NCBI RefSeq assembly: GCF_014647795.1
Contig: NZ_BMPW01000036.1
Span: forward strand, 1-64,000
From: Actinoplanes campanulatus
GTDB taxonomy: Bacteria; Actinomycetota; Actinomycetes; Mycobacteriales; Micromonosporaceae
Length of the DNA stretch: 64,000 bases
Direction: 5' to 3'
Under the pieces are notes generated by a model that did not search any database, was not told where the DNA came from, and saw nothing but the letters and a program-made list of their open reading frames with translations. Below, piece after piece: positions 60,503 through 64,000 of the stretch (position 1 is the stretch's first letter; the number at the start of each line of letters is the position of its first letter). The translations under genes and the position numbers were made by a program.

Positions 60503-62877
60503 GCGGTGTCCAGGGACTCACGGACCGCGTGCAATCGGTCGGCGAGGCCGGGCGCCCTCTCCCTCAGGGCGCCGGTGTGGGCGGTGCGGCTCTCCAGAAG
60601 CTGACTCCAGAGAACTCCCCGGCCCGATTCCAGCACCTTCGCGGCTTCTCCGGGTGGGCCGGCGAGGACCGCGCACGCCGCCGCGTCGGTGGCCAGCCCG
60701 GCCCAGTCGCTCAGTAGTCGTTCCCGGCTGTCGCGCTGGATGCCGCGCCAGCTCAGCAGCGGGAGGAGCGCGATCCCGGCGGAGTAGCCCCGCCAGGCGG
60801 CGGGCCATCGCTCCCGGCGGGCGCAGGAGTCACCCCACGCCCGGGCCGCGGCGATGCGGTTGCCCAGCGGGCCGGCGCTGGAGGCCGCGGCGTCGGTCCA
60901 CGTCGCGACGGCGCCGTCGTGCTCGCCGTGCAGGTCGAGCAGGTAGCCGAGGTGGAATTGGTAGCCGGCCCGGTTGGGGTTGCCGGGTGGGCTGGCGTCG
61001 ATGGCGAGGCGGGCGTAGTGCAGGGCCTCGTCCAGGTCGGGGGCGGCGCTGCTGTCCTCGTACCTCTCGAGGAGGGTGAGGCTCAGCTCCTCGATGGAGA
61101 TCGGCTGGTAGGGGGAGTCGCCGCCCGCGGTGACGGCCGCGCGGGCGGCTTGCAGGGCTTCGTCCACGTCGTCGTGGCCGGGCTCGTGTTTGTGCCGGGT
61201 CCGCAGGATCCGGGTGAGCCCCATCAGGTATATCGGCCGCTCCGGGTCTGCCGCGGTGAGGCCGGCGACGGCTGCCCGGCTCGTCTCGACCGCCTCGTCG
61301 ATGTCCGCGGAGTCACGCAGGGCGAGATATCGGTCCCGCAGCGTCAGTGCCAGATTGGCCAGGGCGGTGGCGCGCTCCCGGTGCCGGGTGGGCAGCACGG
61401 CCAGCACGGCCCGGCAGGCGTCGATGGATTCGTGCAGGTCAGCCAGCTCGCCGCGCTGGCTTGCCCGGGTGCGCAGACCATTCGCCAGGTTGATCATCGT
61501 GGAGGCGCGGCCCGGATGGCCGGTGGGCAGGATCGCGGCGGCGGACCGGCTGGCGGCCACCGCGTCGTCCAGGTCGCCGATCCGGCCGAACTGTTCGAAC
61601 CGGATCTGTAGCGACACGCTCAACGCCGACACGAACATGCCGTGGTTCGGGTCGCTCGCGTCGGTGTCGGCGGCCGCGACCCGCGCCAGCCGAATGGACT
61701 CGTCCAGGTCGGCGGGATCGCCGGTGGTCAGAAATCGGGTCCGCAAGCCGAGCGCGAGGTTGGCGTGCGCGGTGGCGTTGTCCGGCCCGGCCTCTACCGC
61801 GGCGCGGCCGACCGTGATCGCCTCGGCCAGGCGGCCGGGGCCGCCGTCGGCGTTGAACAGGGTGATCAGCGCACCACCGAGCCCGGACAGGCAGGTCACC
61901 CGCACCGGATCGCCGTGGGGCAGGGCGTCCGCCGCCCGCTGGAACACCGTGATCGCCTCCCGCAGGTCGGCGAGGTCGCCGGACTGCTCGAACCGCCAGA
62001 CCAGAGACGCGGCGAGGTTGGACCCGAACCAGGGCAGCCGGTCGTCGCCACCGGCCAGGGCCGCCCGTCCGACGGTGATCGCCTCGTCGAGGTCGCGGTC
62101 CTGAGCGGATAGGCCGTATCTGATCAGGATGGTCTCGGTCAGCCGGCCGGCGCGCAGGGTCCACTCCGGGTCGTCGGTGGCAGGCGAGGCGAACCGGTCC
62201 CGCATCACCTCGATGAGGTCGTCGAGATCGCGCGGGTGCTGTGTGAGCCGGTAGCGCTCGTCCAGCACGAACTCCAGGGTGTGCCGGAACGCGTCGGCGC
62301 CGAAGCCGGCGAAGTGGCCGGTGGCCAGGGCGGCGCGGGCGGCTTCGACAGCCGCATCGAGCTGGCCGGGAGCCCCCATGCGCTCGAATCGCATGCGGTA
62401 GCCGTTGGCCAGGTTGAGCAGGTGAACGCCGCGATGCGGATCGTCGGCCAGGGTGGCGTCGATGCCCCGCTCCAGCATGGCGATTGCCGTGTCGAGCAGG
62501 GCCGGGTCGTCCTCGGTGGTGAGACCGTCGAGGATGCGTGCGGCATCGTAGGACGACTCCCGGTCCACGGTCTCGCGGAACTCCTGCGGAACCAGATTCG
62601 GATCGACCTGGTCGAGGATGGCGAAAAGCTCGCGCGCCGCATAGAGATCCTCGCGGTGATCGTCGGTCGGCAGGGCCCGCCAGCGTGACCAGTGCAGCCA
62701 CGCCACCGTCTCCACGACCTCGACCGGAACCGGCTGCCCGCCTGTCACGAATGCATTCAGCAGCTCCTCGGCGTCGGCGATCACCGTCGGTTCGAACAGC
62801 GGCAATCGGTCGTCGTGGTCGAGGAATGCGCGGATGCGGAGGTCGAGGGCGGCCAAGAGATGCTGGGGATCCGTCAT
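60490..62877 (-). CDS. TPR-repeat protein that lacks the expected C-terminal CHAT protease domain
   Basis: This 795-residue protein consists of about ten tetratricopeptide-type repeats of about 50 residues, each with (A/D)LDEAI..(G/A)RAA....P...N. The last part, AAKVLESGRGVLWSQLLESR, is the segment that in actinobacterial TPR-CHAT proteins leads into the CHAT caspase-like domain of about 300 residues. Here the protein stops after RLHAVRESLDTAQVV. The final codons lie inside the 3' end of the opposite reductase gene. CHAT proteins are effectors in defence and cell-death systems, so this copy would be scaffold-only. It starts in an ATGA overlap with the TetR gene. Confidence 0.85.
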   Translation of the reverse strand: MTDPQHLLAALDLRIRAFLDHDDRLPLFEPTVIADAEELLNAFVTGGQPVPVEVVETVAWLHWSRWRALPTDDHREDLYAARELFAILDQVDPNLVPQEFRETVDRESSYDAARILDGLTTEDDPALLDTAIAMLERGIDATLADDPHRGVHLLNLANGYRMRFERMGAPGQLDAAVEAARAALATGHFAGFGADAFRHTLEFVLDERYRLTQHPRDLDDLIEVMRDRFASPATDDPEWTLRAGRLTETILIRYGLSAQDRDLDEAITVGRAALAGGDDRLPWFGSNLAASLVWRFEQSGDLADLREAITVFQRAADALPHGDPVRVTCLSGLGGALITLFNADGGPGRLAEAITVGRAAVEAGPDNATAHANLALGLRTRFLTTGDPADLDESIRLARVAAADTDASDPNHGMFVSALSVSLQIRFEQFGRIGDLDDAVAASRSAAAILPTGHPGRASTMINLANGLRTRASQRGELADLHESIDACRAVLAVLPTRHRERATALANLALTLRDRYLALRDSADIDEAVETSRAAVAGLTAADPERPIYLMGLTRILRTRHKHEPGHDDVDEALQAARAAVTAGGDSPYQPISIEELSLTLLERYEDSSAAPDLDEALHYARLAIDASPPGNPNRAGYQFHLGYLLDLHGEHDGAVATWTDAAASSAGPLGNRIAAARAWGDSCARRERWPAAWRGYSAGIALLPLLSWRGIQRDSRERLLSDWAGLATDAAACAVLAGPPGEAAKVLESGRGVLWSQLLESRTAHTGALRERAPGLADRLHAVRESLDTAQVV

Positions 62878-63530
62878 GGGGCGGCCTCCCGGTCGCGGAG
62901 GTGTTCCAGGCCGTCGAGGATCAGGTCCAGGCCGAAGGTGATGTCCGGATCGCCGGGGTGGTGGCCTTCGGCGACCTGGCGGGTCAGCTCGGCCATGTGC
63001 GGATATCGGCCGCCGGCCAGCAGATACTCATACGCCGCGGCGGTGTCGGCGTAGTCGGCGGCGGCGATCGGGAAGTTCAGGCGGCGCAGGGTGAAACCGT
63101 AGACATAGCTGTCCATGGTGTTCCAGGCGTAGTCGGCGAGCCGCCAGGAGAAGCCGGCGCCGCGCAGCACGCCGAGGGTGAAGTCGATGTAGCGCAGCAT
63201 CGCCGGGCCGGTGTTGGTGCGCGACATCAGCAGTGCCGGCGCCCAGGGGTGGCGGGTCAGCACACGGTGGGCGGTCTCGCCGCGGCGGCGCATGGCGGCT
63301 TTCCAGTCGCTGTCGTCGCCGGGCAGGTCGATCTCGTCGACCACCAGGTCGACGATGCCGTCGAGGACGGCCTCCTTGTTGGCGACATGCCTATACAGCG
63401 ACATGGCCTCGACGCCCAGCTCGCGGCCGAGGTGGCGCATCGAGAGCGAGTCGGTGCCTCCGGAGTCGGCCAGCGCCAGGGCGGCCTGGAGCACCCGTCG
63501 CGTGCTCAGGGGCTCTCGGGACTTCGGCAT
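62874..63530 (-). CDS. TetR/AcrR-family transcriptional regulator
   Basis: This 218-residue protein has an N-terminal HTH (ALALADSGGTDSLSMRHLGR, ELGVEAMSLYRHVANKEAVL) and a TetR_C-type ligand domain (HPWAPALLMSRTNTGPAMLR). ATG 63530 is chosen (MPKSREPLSTRRVLQAA); an upstream in-frame ATG would add 16 unlikely residues. It is divergent from the oxidoreductase gene, with palindromes between them, so it probably represses that gene and itself. Its stop overlaps the TPR gene start. Confidence 0.93.
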   Translation of the reverse strand: MPKSREPLSTRRVLQAALALADSGGTDSLSMRHLGRELGVEAMSLYRHVANKEAVLDGIVDLVVDEIDLPGDDSDWKAAMRRRGETAHRVLTRHPWAPALLMSRTNTGPAMLRYIDFTLGVLRGAGFSWRLADYAWNTMDSYVYGFTLRRLNFPIAAADYADTAAAYEYLLAGGRYPHMAELTRQVAEGHHPGDPDITFGLDLILDGLEHLRDREAAP

Positions 63531-63580
63531 CTTCTCGTCTCTCCGGTGGGGTTGCGGAACCGCTCGACCATACCGCACCC

Positions 63581-63608
63581 TTGCTTACGTCGTAAGCTTA
63601 CACTGTAA
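63581..63608. promoter_or_regulatory. TetR-type operators over the oxidoreductase promoter
   Basis: CTTACG-T-CGTAAG (63584-63596) and TTACA-C-TGTAA (63598-63608) are adjacent palindromes. They overlap a -35 TTGCTT (63581-63586) and a -10 TGTAAT (63604-63609) spaced by 17 bases on the plus strand. The site lies between the TetR and oxidoreductase genes. Confidence 0.6.
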
Positions 63609-63625
63609 TCAGGAGGTGGAGTGCG

Positions 63626-64000
63626 ATGAGGGCACTGGTCCAGACCGCGTTCGGATCACCCGGCCAGCTCGCGTTGCAGCAGGTCACCGACCCCGTCCCG
63701 GGCCCGGGCGACCTGCTCGTGCGGGTTCACGCGGCCGGGCTCAACGCCGCCGACCGGATGACCCTGCGCGGCGAGCCGTTCGGGATCCGGGCCGTCGCCG
63801 GCGGCCTGCGAAGACCCCGTGCCGGATTCGTCGTCGGCCGGGCGCTCGCCGGCCGGGTCGAGGCGGTCGGCGACGGCGTCCGTGACCACCGGGTGGGCGC
63901 CGACGTGCTGGCCGAGACCCCGGCGGCGGTCGGCGAGCTGGCCCGGGTCCCGGCCCGGCTGGCCGCCGCGAAACCAGCCGGTCTCAGCTTCACCGAGGCG
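63626..64000 (+). CDS. Quinone oxidoreductase-like alcohol dehydrogenase, N-terminal part
   Basis: The first 125 codons lie in the window; the gene runs off the right edge. It has MRALVQTAFGSPGQLALQQV, VRVHAAGLNAADRMTLRGEP and FVVGRALAGRVEAVGDGVRD. That is the GroES-like domain of zinc-free MDR quinone oxidoreductases, which use NADPH. AGGAGG lies nine bases before the ATG at 63626. Palindromic sites upstream suggest control by the divergent TetR protein. Confidence 0.9.
   Translation, partial: MRALVQTAFGSPGQLALQQVTDPVPGPGDLLVRVHAAGLNAADRMTLRGEPFGIRAVAGGLRRPRAGFVVGRALAGRVEAVGDGVRDHRVGADVLAETPAAVGELARVPARLAAAKPAGLSFTEA

Noticed and set aside
1-64000. CRISPR arrays, rRNA genes, replication origin or riboswitch
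   Set aside because: No regularly spaced repeats, rRNA-like blocks, DnaA-box clusters or recognisable riboswitch folds were seen on reading both strands; a covariance-model search was not possible.

Overview
The window is very GC-rich, with strong third-position GC bias, many GTG starts, ATGA/GTGA stop-start overlaps and actinobacterial gene families (WXG100, YbaB-linked polymorphic toxins, mycothiol-dependent isomerase, SUKH proteins, TPR-CHAT relatives). It looks like chromosomal DNA of a filamentous actinobacterium, most likely of the Micromonosporaceae (Actinoplanes-like); that assignment is inference from gene style, not a search.

Region 1 (1-9.2 kb) is a decaying accessory zone. A TnpB tail with its 3' hairpin opens the window. 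It is followed by a broken YcaQ-type gene, an intact Tat-exported M3 peptidase, a frame-broken lipoprotein gene, a secreted FnIII/CBM2 protein, a broken PadR/membrane-protein pair and a membrane-anchored carbohydrate-binding protein. Region 2 (9.2-15.5 kb) is a tight six-gene minus-strand operon: a WXG100-like protein, an FtsK/EccC-type ATPase, a membrane protein, a second WXG-like protein, a small helical protein and a membrane-bound NERD (PD-(D/E)xK) nuclease. It resembles a minimal type VII secretion core coupled to a nuclease and is the best candidate for an undescribed system. Region 3 (15.7-16.9 kb) holds three mobile-element remnants against a tRNA-Leu(GAG) gene.

Region 4 (17-32.6 kb) is more ordinary: a DinB/MDMPI protein, patatin, diguanylate cyclase, a deletion scar joining half an alpha/beta hydrolase to half a TetR gene, barstar, a broken S66 peptidase, an HD protein, a four-gene MacB/FtsX-type ABC exporter, two exported small proteins and a ClpX-zinc-finger/HTH protein. 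Region 5 (32.6-40.9 kb) is a complete Mrp-type Na+/H+ antiporter operon (mnhA-B fused, C, D, E, F, G) headed by a KhtT-like RCK protein, with a divergent NarL-type two-component pair.

Region 6 (40.9-51.1 kb) is a polymorphic toxin locus. A YbaB-like protein, a WXG100-like partner and a 1807-residue toxin (two papain-like domains plus a C-terminal nuclease-like domain) are followed by immunity-type paralogues, one of them decayed. Two tandem deaminase/SUKH-3 fusion genes run divergently. Region 7 (51.1-55.7 kb) is a radical SAM/SPASM, AmgK-like kinase and VanY-like peptidase operon facing a helical protein of unknown function. Region 8 (55.8-64 kb) carries an APH-like kinase, a truncated isochorismatase-like gene, an RNA ligase, three unassigned proteins, a RibD-C/DHFR-like reductase, a TPR protein that has lost its expected CHAT domain, a TetR regulator and the start of a quinone-oxidoreductase-like gene.

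Several genes are frame-broken or truncated. Some breaks are clear deletions; others are single-base shifts that could be sequencing errors, and this cannot be settled from the sequence alone.
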